In this document: in pieces, positions 16,750 through 24,574 of the stretch | How positions within the stretch are numbered: the first letter of the stretch is position 1 | How the letters are laid out: each line of letters begins with the position of its first letter | Assembly (NCBI GenBank): GCA_001603955.1 | Contig: LVAA01000049.1 | Coordinates: forward strand, 1 to 37,923 | DNA length: 37,923 nt | Direction: 5' to 3' | DNA from: Syntrophobacterales bacterium Delta_02 | GTDB taxonomy: Bacteria; Desulfobacterota; Syntrophorhabdia; Syntrophorhabdales; Syntrophorhabdaceae | Translations under genes and position numbers: made by a program | Notes under the pieces: model-generated | The model's database searches: none | The model's input: only the letters and a program-made list of their open reading frames with translations | Told to the model about the DNA's origin: nothing

Positions 16750-18798
16750 ATGAACCGCAACAGGACTGTCGAGGGGTCTGCAGATCGACGGGGCACAATT
16801 CTGGTCCTCCGGCTCTTTTTCGTTTTTATATTCTCCCTCATGACCGTTCATATCTCTGGTGCAGCCGAACGGGAGGACAGGGACCCGTCGGGACTTGCCG
16901 CGATGCCCATCGAAGAACTGATGGGGGTAGAGGTATCGACGGTTCTCGGCGCGTCGCGGTATGAGCAGCGGATATCTGATGCCCCCGCCTCCATCAATAT
17001 CATCACGTCGCAGGACATAAAACGTTACGGATACAGGACCATGGCGGACATCCTCAGCAGCGTACCGGGGTTGTACGTCACGTACGACCGGAATTACAGG
17101 TACCTGGGTGCCAACGGTTTCCTGAGGCAGGGGGATTACAACACGCGCATGCTTCTCCTCGTCGACGGTCACCGGATGAACAACAATATTTACGATACCG
17201 CCGCCGTGGGCAACGATCTCATGCTCGACCTCGACCTCGTGGACCGTGTCGAAGTAATACGGGGGCCGGGGTCGTCGCTTTACGGGAGCAACGCTTTTTT
17301 CGGCGTCATCAACGTGATCACGAAGGGCGCAAGCCACGTGAACGGTTTGGAAGTGTCGGCTGAAGCCGGCAGCTTCGATGCCAACAAGCAGAGGGCCACG
17401 TTCGGCCGTACCTTCGGCAACGGGTTGGAGATGATGCTGTCGGCGACCCGCTACCACAGCAGGGGAGAGAGCCTGTACTACAAAGAATATGACAGTCCCG
17501 CGCCGAATTCGGGGTGGTCCGACGGCAACGACTGCGAGGGATACTCATCCTTTTTCACCAACTTCAAGGTCGCGGGGCTGAATGTTCAGGCTGCCTACGG
17601 TTCCCGCACCAAGGGGATCCCCACAGGTGCCTGGGAAACCGTTTTCAATGATGACAGGACGAAGTCCACCGATACGCAGGGTTACATAGACGTCAGGTAC
17701 CACAGGACGTTCAAGGATAACCAGGACCTCTCGGTGCGGGTCTTTTACGATTATTACCGCTATGATGGGAAATACCTCTTCGACTATCCTCCCGTCGCCA
17801 TGAACAGGGACCTTGCGGTGGGCAAGTGGTGGGGGACGGAGGCGTTCTACAAGACCCGGATAGGAAACCGGCATACCCTGATAGCGGGGCTGGAATACCG
17901 GGACAATTTTCTCCAGCAGCAGAAGAACTACGATGACAGCCCCCATGCGGTCTACCTTGACGATAACAGGGCATCGTACAGTGTTGGCGGCTACGCGCAG
18001 GGAGAGTTCGTGGTCACCGACAGGGTACTCCTCAATCTGGGCGCCCGGTATGACCACTACAAGGATTTCTCGGGAAGGCTGAACCCCAGGGCCGCGCTCA
18101 TATGGAACCCCATGGAAAGGACGACGGTGAAGCTCATCTATGGCGAGGCCTACCGCATACCCAATGCCTACGAGCTTTACTACACCGACGGGAACGTGAC
18201 GCAAGGGGCAAACCCGGGCCTCGATCCCGAGACGATCAGGACCTACGAGCTTGTCCTCGAGAAGTATGTGAAAGACTTCCGCCTGTGCCTTTCCGGTTTC
18301 TACTATGATGTGGAGAACCTCATAAGCCAGCAAAGCGACACCGCCGGGCTCATGGTCTTCACCAACACGGGAAGGGCCGAGGGCAAGGGCATCCAGTTCG
18401 AGATGGAGAGGAAGTGGCCGAACGGTTTTTCGGGAAGGTTCTCCTACTCTTTTCAGGAGGTCACGAGCAGCCAGGACGGCGTGGAATTCGCGAATTTTCC
18501 GAAGCATCTTGTGAAGTTCAACGCCTTCGGTCCGATAATCAGGAACTGGCTCGGCGCGGGAGTGGAGATCCAGTACGCGAGCTCGCAGAAGAACCTCAAC
18601 GGCACCCGCGACGGGGGCTATCCCCTGGTGAACGCGACGCTTCTGGGCGAGAAGATCTTCAGGGACCTTGACCTCTCCTTCAGCGTCTACAACGTTTTTG
18701 ACAAGAAGTACAGCAATCCGGGCTCGCGTGAACATGTCCAGAGCGACATCGAGCAGGAGGGCAGGACCTTCAGGCTAAAGGCGACATATCGGTTCTAG
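16750..18798 (+). CDS. TonB-dependent outer-membrane receptor
   Basis: 682 residues from ATG 16750, with AGGAAGGG about 6 nt upstream; an in-frame GTG at 16717 lacks such a site. The signal peptide core is ILVLRLFFVFIFSLMTV, followed by a possible TonB box near GVEVSTVLGAS. The plug domain spans about 60-190 (APASINIITSQDIKRYGY, MADILSSVPGLYV, LLLVDGHRMN, VEVIRGPGSSLYGSNAFFGV). The 22-strand barrel ends in Phe (LKATYRF). Such receptors import metal chelates, cobamides or small organics using TonB energy. The upstream 160 nt contain no recognisable cobalamin riboswitch, so the ligand is unknown. A YfiR-family gene begins 4 nt after the stop. Confidence 0.93.
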   Translation: MNRNRTVEGSADRRGTILVLRLFFVFIFSLMTVHISGAAEREDRDPSGLAAMPIEELMGVEVSTVLGASRYEQRISDAPASINIITSQDIKRYGYRTMADILSSVPGLYVTYDRNYRYLGANGFLRQGDYNTRMLLLVDGHRMNNNIYDTAAVGNDLMLDLDLVDRVEVIRGPGSSLYGSNAFFGVINVITKGASHVNGLEVSAEAGSFDANKQRATFGRTFGNGLEMMLSATRYHSRGESLYYKEYDSPAPNSGWSDGNDCEGYSSFFTNFKVAGLNVQAAYGSRTKGIPTGAWETVFNDDRTKSTDTQGYIDVRYHRTFKDNQDLSVRVFYDYYRYDGKYLFDYPPVAMNRDLAVGKWWGTEAFYKTRIGNRHTLIAGLEYRDNFLQQQKNYDDSPHAVYLDDNRASYSVGGYAQGEFVVTDRVLLNLGARYDHYKDFSGRLNPRAALIWNPMERTTVKLIYGEAYRIPNAYELYYTDGNVTQGANPGLDPETIRTYELVLEKYVKDFRLCLSGFYYDVENLISQQSDTAGLMVFTNTGRAEGKGIQFEMERKWPNGFSGRFSYSFQEVTSSQDGVEFANFPKHLVKFNAFGPIIRNWLGAGVEIQYASSQKNLNGTRDGGYPLVNATLLGEKIFRDLDLSFSVYNVFDKKYSNPGSREHVQSDIEQEGRTFRLKATYRF

Positions 18799-18802
18799 AA
18801 AG

Positions 18803-19333
18803 ATGAAGACCCCGTTTCTCATAGCGGTCCTCTGGGGACTCGTACTTACCGTCCAGCCCGTTCCCCTTCACGCACAGGCCCGGGCATTCGGAGAATATGA
18901 CGTGAAGGCGGTGTTCATCGCGAATTTCTTCAAGTTCGTCGAATGGCCTTCTCCGGTCCGGGAGTACAGGATCTGTATCTACGGCTCGGACCCTTTCGGA
19001 CAGAGCATGCGGACCGTGGAGGGAATGAAGGTGCGCGGAAGACCGCTGGAGGTCAGAAGGCCCGTCTCGTTGCGGGCCCTCGGTGACTGTCACCTCCTCT
19101 TCATCTCCTCCTCGGAAAGGCGGCGCATCCAGTCCCTTCTTGACGAGATCAAGGGTATGGACATCCTGACCGTGGGAGACACGGAGGGTTACGCTCAGGA
19201 AGGGGTGATGGTGAATTTCTATATAGAGGCGAGTAAGGTGAAGTTCGAGATCAATCTCAATGCGATACGGCGTTCCAGCATCACTGTCAGCTCCCAGCTC
19301 CTGAAACTGGGAAGGATGGTGGGTGATGAGTAG
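18803..19333 (+). CDS. YfiR/DUF4154 family periplasmic regulator
   Basis: 176 residues with a signal peptide (MKTPFLIAVLWGLVLTVQPV, cleavage near HAQA) and the family signature DVKAVFIANFFKFVEWPSP, then YRICIYGSDPFGQSM, LLFISSSERRRI, DILTVGDTEGYAQEGVMVNF and a C-terminal NLNAIRRSSITVSSQLLKL. In Pseudomonas, YfiR is a periplasmic inhibitor of the membrane diguanylate cyclase YfiN. Here it sits between a TonB-dependent receptor (4-nt gap) and a membrane histidine kinase (8-nt overlap), so it may pass a periplasmic signal to the kinase instead. Family assignment is firm; the partner is inferred. Confidence 0.9.
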   Translation: MKTPFLIAVLWGLVLTVQPVPLHAQARAFGEYDVKAVFIANFFKFVEWPSPVREYRICIYGSDPFGQSMRTVEGMKVRGRPLEVRRPVSLRALGDCHLLFISSSERRRIQSLLDEIKGMDILTVGDTEGYAQEGVMVNFYIEASKVKFEINLNAIRRSSITVSSQLLKLGRMVGDE

Positions 19334-21698
19334 GGTACGGGGCTTCCCGCGGACGATGGGACTCTTTCGGAATCTGCCCCTGAAAGGCAAGCTTATCCTC
19401 ATCTATCTCATTTCGACGATCGCCATCCTCGGTCTCGTCGGGACGGTCATCATTGCCAACGAGATCCTGTCCGCACGGAAGACCTTCATATCCGATTCGG
19501 AGGGGCTCGTGGAGGGTCTGGGAAAGAACAGCGCGGCGGCTCTCCTGTTTCGCGATCAAAGGGACGCGGAAGAGACCCTGAAGGTCCTTAAGGCCTTTCC
19601 CGATGTCAGGTACGGGGCTATCATGGACAAGGCCGGGACGGTTCAGGCCGAGTACAGGAGAGACAATGGGCGCGTCGAGCCCCCTCAAGGAGTGGGCCCC
19701 GGGGACGGGTACGGTTTCAGTTCGTCCCTGGCGTGGTTCTTTCAGTCCGTTACCCTGGACAACGAACGGATAGGCTCCGTCTATCTCGTCCGAGACCTGC
19801 AGAGACTCTACGGAAACCTTTACCGGAACATCGCTATCCTGGTCCTTGCCGTCCTCGTGTCGCTCGTCATCGGGTACTATCTCTCCCTTTATCTCCAGAG
19901 CATGGTCACCGATCCCATGAACAGGCTTCTCGAGATGATGAGGTCGGTCACGGAGGAGAAGCAGTACCACCTGAGAGCGGATGCGGCGGGAAAGGACGAG
20001 GTGGGTGACCTCGCCCGGGGCTTCAACGATATGCTCGGCAAGATAGAGGAAAGGGATGCGGAACTGACCGCGCACCGCCAGCACCTTGAGGACCTGGTGC
20101 AGAAGCGTACGGAGGAACTGGTCAGGGTGAACAGGGACCTGACACGTGAGCTGGAGCAGCGCGGAATGTTCGAACGGGCCCTCAGCGAATCGGAAAAGCG
20201 CTACCGCGCGATCTTCGAGAACACCGGCAATGCCAGCATCATCGTCGATGAGGATTACACGATCTCCCTCGCGAACGCCGAGTTTGGCAGGCTCTCGGGG
20301 TTCGACCTCGAGGAGGTGATCGGCAGGAAGTCCTGGACCGATTTCGTTCATCCCGATTTCGTGAGGCAGATCAGGGAGTATCATCTCCTCCGCAGGATAA
20401 GAGGTAACAGTATCCCGGGTGATTACGACATCAAGATCATCGACAGGCTCGGCAGGACGCGGGACGTGCATCTCACCGTGGGTCTTCTGCCTGACTCCCG
20501 GAAGACCATCGCGTCGATCCTTGACATAACGGAGTGGAAGGCCATGGAGGTCCAGCTTCTGCAGTCCCGGAAGATGGAGGCCGTGGGACAACTGGCGGCG
20601 GGTGTCGCCCACGATTTCAACAACATCCTGACCGCCATCATCGGCTACGGCAGCGTCCTGCAGATGAGCCTCGATGCCGACAGTCCCGAAATGGCGTACG
20701 TGGATTCCATCCTTCAGGCGGGCCAGCGGGCAGCGGCGCTCACGCAGGGTCTCCTCGCGTTCGGCAGGAAGCAGGTCATTGCTCCCAGGGAAATAGACCT
20801 CAAGGATGCCGTCAGGAGCATGGAGGGGCTTTTACGGAGAATGATCGGCGAGGACGTGGAACTGAGGTGCCGTTATTGCCCGGAGGAGACGACCATTCTT
20901 GCCGACTCAGGCCAGATAGGGCAGGTGTTGATGAACCTGGCGACGAACGCGCGGGACGCGATGCCCGGCGGAGGGGTCCTGTCGATAGAGACATCGGCCG
21001 TCACTGTCGACAGCGAGTCCCGCCCGGTGGACCCGGATATAGAACCCGGCCGCTATGCCCTTCTCATCGTGAGCGACTCAGGAACGGGGATACCGAAGGA
21101 TATCGTGGAGCGTATCTTCGAGCCCTTTTTCACCACAAAGGGGGTGGGTCAGGGTACGGGCCTTGGATTGTCGATCGTCTACGGGATCGTTACCCAGCAC
21201 TCCGGGCACGTCCATGTCCGGAGCGAACCGGGTAAGGGGGCCGCCTTTTCCATCCATCTCCCTCTGGTCGAACGCGCGTGTACTGTTCCGGTCGATGAGA
21301 GTACCTGCCCATGGACAGGGCCCTCCGACAGGACGGGGACGATCCTCCTTGCCGAGGACGATGATATGGTGCGGAGATTCATAGGCATGGTCCTTACCGA
21401 GCGCGGCTACGGGGTCATTGAGGCACGCGACGGCGAGGAAGCGCTCCGGGCCTTCGAATCCCGCGGGGCGGCCATCGATCTCCTTCTTCTCGACGTTGTT
21501 ATGCCCGGCATGAACGGGAAGGCGGTCTATGACTACGCCGAACGAATAAGGCCGGGCATCAAGACCATTTTCATAAGTGGCTATACCGCGGACATCATCC
21601 ACAAAAAGGGTGTGCGGGAGGAAGGGGTCCATTTCATCTCGAAGCCCGTCATTCAGCAGGAACTGATGAAGAAGATCCGGGAAGTTCTGGATTCGTAA
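19326..21698 (+). CDS. Hybrid sensor histidine kinase (TM-periplasmic-TM-HAMP-PAS-HisKA-HATPase-REC)
   Basis: 790 residues from ATG 19326, overlapping the yfiR stop by 8 nt. TM1 is about 23-46 (LILIYLISTIAILGLVGTVI), a periplasmic CHASE8-like domain about 47-165 (LGKNSAAALLFRDQRDAEET), TM2 about 168-190, HAMP about 190-245, coiled coil to about 285, PAS about 290-405. The HisKA phosphoacceptor is His429 (LAAGVAHDFNNILTAI); the ATPase has N-box LMNLATNARDAMPGGG and G-boxes VSDSGTGI and GQGTGLGLSIVYGI. The C-terminal receiver has Asp723 in LLLDVVMPGMNG. The N-terminal half resembles YfiN, but the output is phosphorelay rather than a GGDEF domain. No output regulator is encoded next to it. Confidence 0.93.
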   Translation: MSRVRGFPRTMGLFRNLPLKGKLILIYLISTIAILGLVGTVIIANEILSARKTFISDSEGLVEGLGKNSAAALLFRDQRDAEETLKVLKAFPDVRYGAIMDKAGTVQAEYRRDNGRVEPPQGVGPGDGYGFSSSLAWFFQSVTLDNERIGSVYLVRDLQRLYGNLYRNIAILVLAVLVSLVIGYYLSLYLQSMVTDPMNRLLEMMRSVTEEKQYHLRADAAGKDEVGDLARGFNDMLGKIEERDAELTAHRQHLEDLVQKRTEELVRVNRDLTRELEQRGMFERALSESEKRYRAIFENTGNASIIVDEDYTISLANAEFGRLSGFDLEEVIGRKSWTDFVHPDFVRQIREYHLLRRIRGNSIPGDYDIKIIDRLGRTRDVHLTVGLLPDSRKTIASILDITEWKAMEVQLLQSRKMEAVGQLAAGVAHDFNNILTAIIGYGSVLQMSLDADSPEMAYVDSILQAGQRAAALTQGLLAFGRKQVIAPREIDLKDAVRSMEGLLRRMIGEDVELRCRYCPEETTILADSGQIGQVLMNLATNARDAMPGGGVLSIETSAVTVDSESRPVDPDIEPGRYALLIVSDSGTGIPKDIVERIFEPFFTTKGVGQGTGLGLSIVYGIVTQHSGHVHVRSEPGKGAAFSIHLPLVERACTVPVDESTCPWTGPSDRTGTILLAEDDDMVRRFIGMVLTERGYGVIEARDGEEALRAFESRGAAIDLLLLDVVMPGMNGKAVYDYAERIRPGIKTIFISGYTADIIHKKGVREEGVHFISKPVIQQELMKKIREVLDS

Positions 21699-21704
21699 AA
21701 CTGC

Positions 21705-21817
21705 GTTCAAGAGTTCGAGAGTTCAAGAGGATAAAAGCGGTTGCGGGTTGCGGGTTTCGAGTCCCGGGTTCAAGGCTGAAGAACGTTCAAGAGTGCCCGA
21801 AGTTCAAGAGCTCAAGG
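21705..21817. repeat. Intergenic tract of GTTCAAGAG-type short repeats
   Basis: Between the hybrid kinase and secD, four exact copies of GTTCAAGAG (21705, 21721, 21785, 21802) are mixed with variants (TTCGAGAG, GTTCAAGG at 21768, CTCAAGGAG at 21811). The stretch GTTGCGGGTTGCGGGTTTCG is also internally repetitive. No open frame or tRNA is seen. Confidence 0.65.
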
Positions 21818-21898
21818 AGTCCGGGGAAGAGGTGGAAAACCGGGCGGAATTGTTTCCCAAAATACCCTGCAGGCCGCTGCCCGTTCGTGAAATTTGTC

Positions 21899-21927
21899 TT
21901 GACAAACGGGGTGTATGGCTGTAATTT
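21899..21927 (+). promoter_or_regulatory. Probable sigma70 promoter of secD
   Basis: A perfect TTGACA (21899-21904) is followed after 17 nt by TAATTT (21922-21927), or after 15 nt by the better TGTAAT (21920-21925). The -35 box is part of a near-palindrome TTTGTC-TT-GACAAA (21893-21906). The start codon GTG 21982 lies about 50 nt downstream, preceded by GAGG. Confidence 0.55.
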
Positions 21928-21981
21928 GGTTGTACTTTTTGAGCTGGAATTTTACCGAATCCAACCGAATGAGGTCCATAC

Positions 21982-23580
21982 GTGATCAAGTCACTGAAAT
22001 TGAGATTTATTCTCATTGTCGTTTTCCTCGTCGTTTCCATTATCTATTGTTTGCCCAATGTTATAGAGCTCGAGGGTGTTTGGAAGAAGTACCTTCCCAG
22101 CGATAAGATCCACCTCGGACTCGACCTCAAGGGCGGTATGCACCTGCTCCTGGAGCTCGATACATCGAAGCTCATGGACAACATAATCGACAGGCGGGTG
22201 AACGCCCTCAAGGATGCCATGATCTCGGAGGGTGTCAGATTCCTCGGCATCGACAGGAAAGGTAACAAGATCATCGTCTCCGTTCGGCCTGATCAGAAGG
22301 AGAAACTCTTCAACGTTGTGGGGAACAAGTTTTCGGACCTCAAGGTGGGCGCGACCAGACCCGGGGGAGATCTTCTGAGCGTCGAATTCATCGTTCCCGA
22401 CAAGGAATTGGCGTCGATAAAGGAAAACGCCGTCAACCAGGCACTGGAGACGATACGCAACAGGATCGATCAGTTCGGTGTATCCGAGCCGGTCATCGTC
22501 AAGCAGGGAGAGAGCCAGATACTGGTCCAGCTCCCGGGGGTAAAAGACCCTGAAAGGGCGCTCGAGCTCATCGGCAGAACGGCACAGCTAGAGTTCAAGC
22601 TCGTCGATGAAGAGGCCATGTTACGGGGCGGCGAGGCCGGGGCCATTCCCCCCGGCGACGAGGTCCTGAAGATCAGGTCGAAGAACAGGGAGACGGGGAT
22701 TGAGACCACGGCCCCGATCGTGCTCAAGAAGCAGGCCGTCCTGACGGGTGAGCTCCTGACGGACGCACGGGTCCACATGGGCGGCAGGGACATCGGAAGC
22801 GAAATATCCGTGGGCCTCGAGTTCAACAGCGAAGGTGCGAGGATCTTCGACAGGGTGACGGCGGAGAACGTGGGCAAGAGGCTTGCCATAGTCCTCGACA
22901 ACACCGTCTACTCGGCGCCGCAGATCCGCGAGAGGATCTCCGGGGGCAGGGCCTCCATCACGGGCGGTTTCACTCTCAACGAGGCAAAGGACCTTGCCAT
23001 CGTTCTTCGCGCGGGTGCGCTTCCGGCTCCCGTCAAAGTGGTCCAGAACATCACCATCGGGCCAACGCTCGGTCAAGATTCGATCAACAAGGGCGTTATG
23101 GCCGCGCTCCTCGCGGGCATATTTGTCGTCGTATTCATGGTTGTCTATTACCGGTATTCGGGCATCGTCGCCGATATCGCCCTTGCCCTCAACCTGATAT
23201 ATCTCCTGGGGCTGTTCAGCGCTTTCAAGGCTACGATGACCCTCCCCGGCATAGCGGGTATCGCGCTCACCGTCGGCATGGGTGTCGACTCCAACGTCCT
23301 CATCTTCGAGAGGATACGCGAAGAGCTGCGGTTGGGCAAGACAGTACGGGCCGCGGTGGACGGGGGCTACGCCAAGGCGTGGGTGGCGATATTCGACTCC
23401 CACATCACCACGCTTATCACGGCGGCTGTTCTTTTCATATTCGGCACGGGACCGATCAAGGGTTTCGCGATAACCCTGATCTTCGGTATGATCATAAATC
23501 TTTTCACCGCGGTGTTCGGGTCGAAGACCATCTTCGACTGGATACTGGCGAAATTCAAACCCAGAACACTGAGTATATGA
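21982..23580 (+). CDS. secD: SecD, protein-export membrane protein
   Basis: 532 residues from GTG 21982 (GAGG about 8 nt upstream). TM1 (FILIVVFLVVSIIYCLPNVI) is followed by the conserved IHLGLDLKGGMHLLLELD, the large periplasmic P1 region (about 50-350), and five further membrane segments (about 365-520) with the RND-type signature GMGVDSNVLIFERIREEL. SecD works with SecF and the proton gradient to complete translocation of proteins emerging from SecYEG. secF follows 10 nt later. yajC, often found directly upstream, is not between the hybrid kinase gene and secD. Confidence 0.97.
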   Translation: MIKSLKLRFILIVVFLVVSIIYCLPNVIELEGVWKKYLPSDKIHLGLDLKGGMHLLLELDTSKLMDNIIDRRVNALKDAMISEGVRFLGIDRKGNKIIVSVRPDQKEKLFNVVGNKFSDLKVGATRPGGDLLSVEFIVPDKELASIKENAVNQALETIRNRIDQFGVSEPVIVKQGESQILVQLPGVKDPERALELIGRTAQLEFKLVDEEAMLRGGEAGAIPPGDEVLKIRSKNRETGIETTAPIVLKKQAVLTGELLTDARVHMGGRDIGSEISVGLEFNSEGARIFDRVTAENVGKRLAIVLDNTVYSAPQIRERISGGRASITGGFTLNEAKDLAIVLRAGALPAPVKVVQNITIGPTLGQDSINKGVMAALLAGIFVVVFMVVYYRYSGIVADIALALNLIYLLGLFSAFKATMTLPGIAGIALTVGMGVDSNVLIFERIREELRLGKTVRAAVDGGYAKAWVAIFDSHITTLITAAVLFIFGTGPIKGFAITLIFGMIINLFTAVFGSKTIFDWILAKFKPRTLSI

Positions 23581-23590
23581 GGCGGCGTCC

Positions 23591-24493
23591 ATGATGGAGC
23601 TCATTAAAGATACGAAAATAGATTTCATCGCGTTGAGGAACAAGGCATTCGTCATATCGGGGATACTGGTGGCCCTGGGGGTGTTCTCTTTTATCATGCT
23701 CTCCCTGGGCAAGGCCAACCTCAGCATCGACTTCACGGGTGGCACGAACGTCCAGGTCAGGTTCGCCGAGAAGGTCAACATCGGTGACCTCAGGTCCGCG
23801 CTGGAAAAAGGCGGTATTAACGATGTGCAGATCCAGGAGGTCAGCGGGACACGGGACTTCTTTATCAAGACGAAGCTTTCGGACACTGAAAAGGAATCCC
23901 TCGCCACAAAGATAACATCCATTCTTTCGACGCAGCTCAAGGGCTCCAAGTTCGAGGTACTGGGGAGCAACATGGTCGGCCCCGGGGTCGGAAAATCGCT
24001 GAAGAAATACGCCATCATCGCCATTGTCCTCGCATTGCTCGGGATCATCATCTATATCGCCTGGAGGTTCACCTTCGTCTCCGGTGTCGCGGCTACCATC
24101 GCCACCTTCCATGATGTCCTCACCATAGTGGGCATATTCTACTTTCTCAACAAGGAGTTCAATCTTCTCATTATCACGGCGCTTCTGACGGTGGCGGGAT
24201 ATTCTCTCCAGGACACGGTCATCGTATTTGACCGTATCAGGGAGAACACGGGGAAGATGAAATCCCGCGATGATTTCGGCAATGTCATCAACGTTAGCAT
24301 CAACGAGGTCCTTTCGAGGACTATTGTCACCGGCATTACCACGCTTATCAGCCTTGGCGCCATCATGGCCTTCGGCGGAGAGGTGCTCTTCGATTTTGCC
24401 TTTGCCCTTTTTCTCGGCCTTATCGTGGGTACGTACTCCTCGGTCTTCGTGGCGAGTCCAATTGTTTATGCATGGCGCCAGAAATTCCGTTAA
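23591..24493 (+). CDS. secF: SecF, protein-export membrane protein
   Basis: 300 residues. TM1 (about AFVISGILVALGVFSFIML) is followed by the hallmark LSIDFTGGTNVQVRF, a short periplasmic domain (about 45-125), and membrane segments 2-6 with the conserved TVAGYSLQDTVIVFDRIREN and the stretch SINEVLSRTIVTGITTLISL. It pairs with SecD in the Sec accessory complex. The start is ATG 23591, directly after the secD stop region and within the same operon. An 81-nt gap separates it from the next plus-strand gene. Confidence 0.97.
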   Translation: MMELIKDTKIDFIALRNKAFVISGILVALGVFSFIMLSLGKANLSIDFTGGTNVQVRFAEKVNIGDLRSALEKGGINDVQIQEVSGTRDFFIKTKLSDTEKESLATKITSILSTQLKGSKFEVLGSNMVGPGVGKSLKKYAIIAIVLALLGIIIYIAWRFTFVSGVAATIATFHDVLTIVGIFYFLNKEFNLLIITALLTVAGYSLQDTVIVFDRIRENTGKMKSRDDFGNVINVSINEVLSRTIVTGITTLISLGAIMAFGGEVLFDFAFALFLGLIVGTYSSVFVASPIVYAWRQKFR

Positions 24494-24574
24494 TGGTCAG
24501 CTGGCCGTTCGGATACCCAGGACAGATATAATGCAGACAATTTGCTGGGAACGCATCCAGCCGGGAGAAGTTGC

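Noticed and set aside
21705..21817. CRISPR-like look of the short repeat tract
   Set aside because: Units are 9 nt, irregularly spaced, without uniform spacers, and no cas genes are present.
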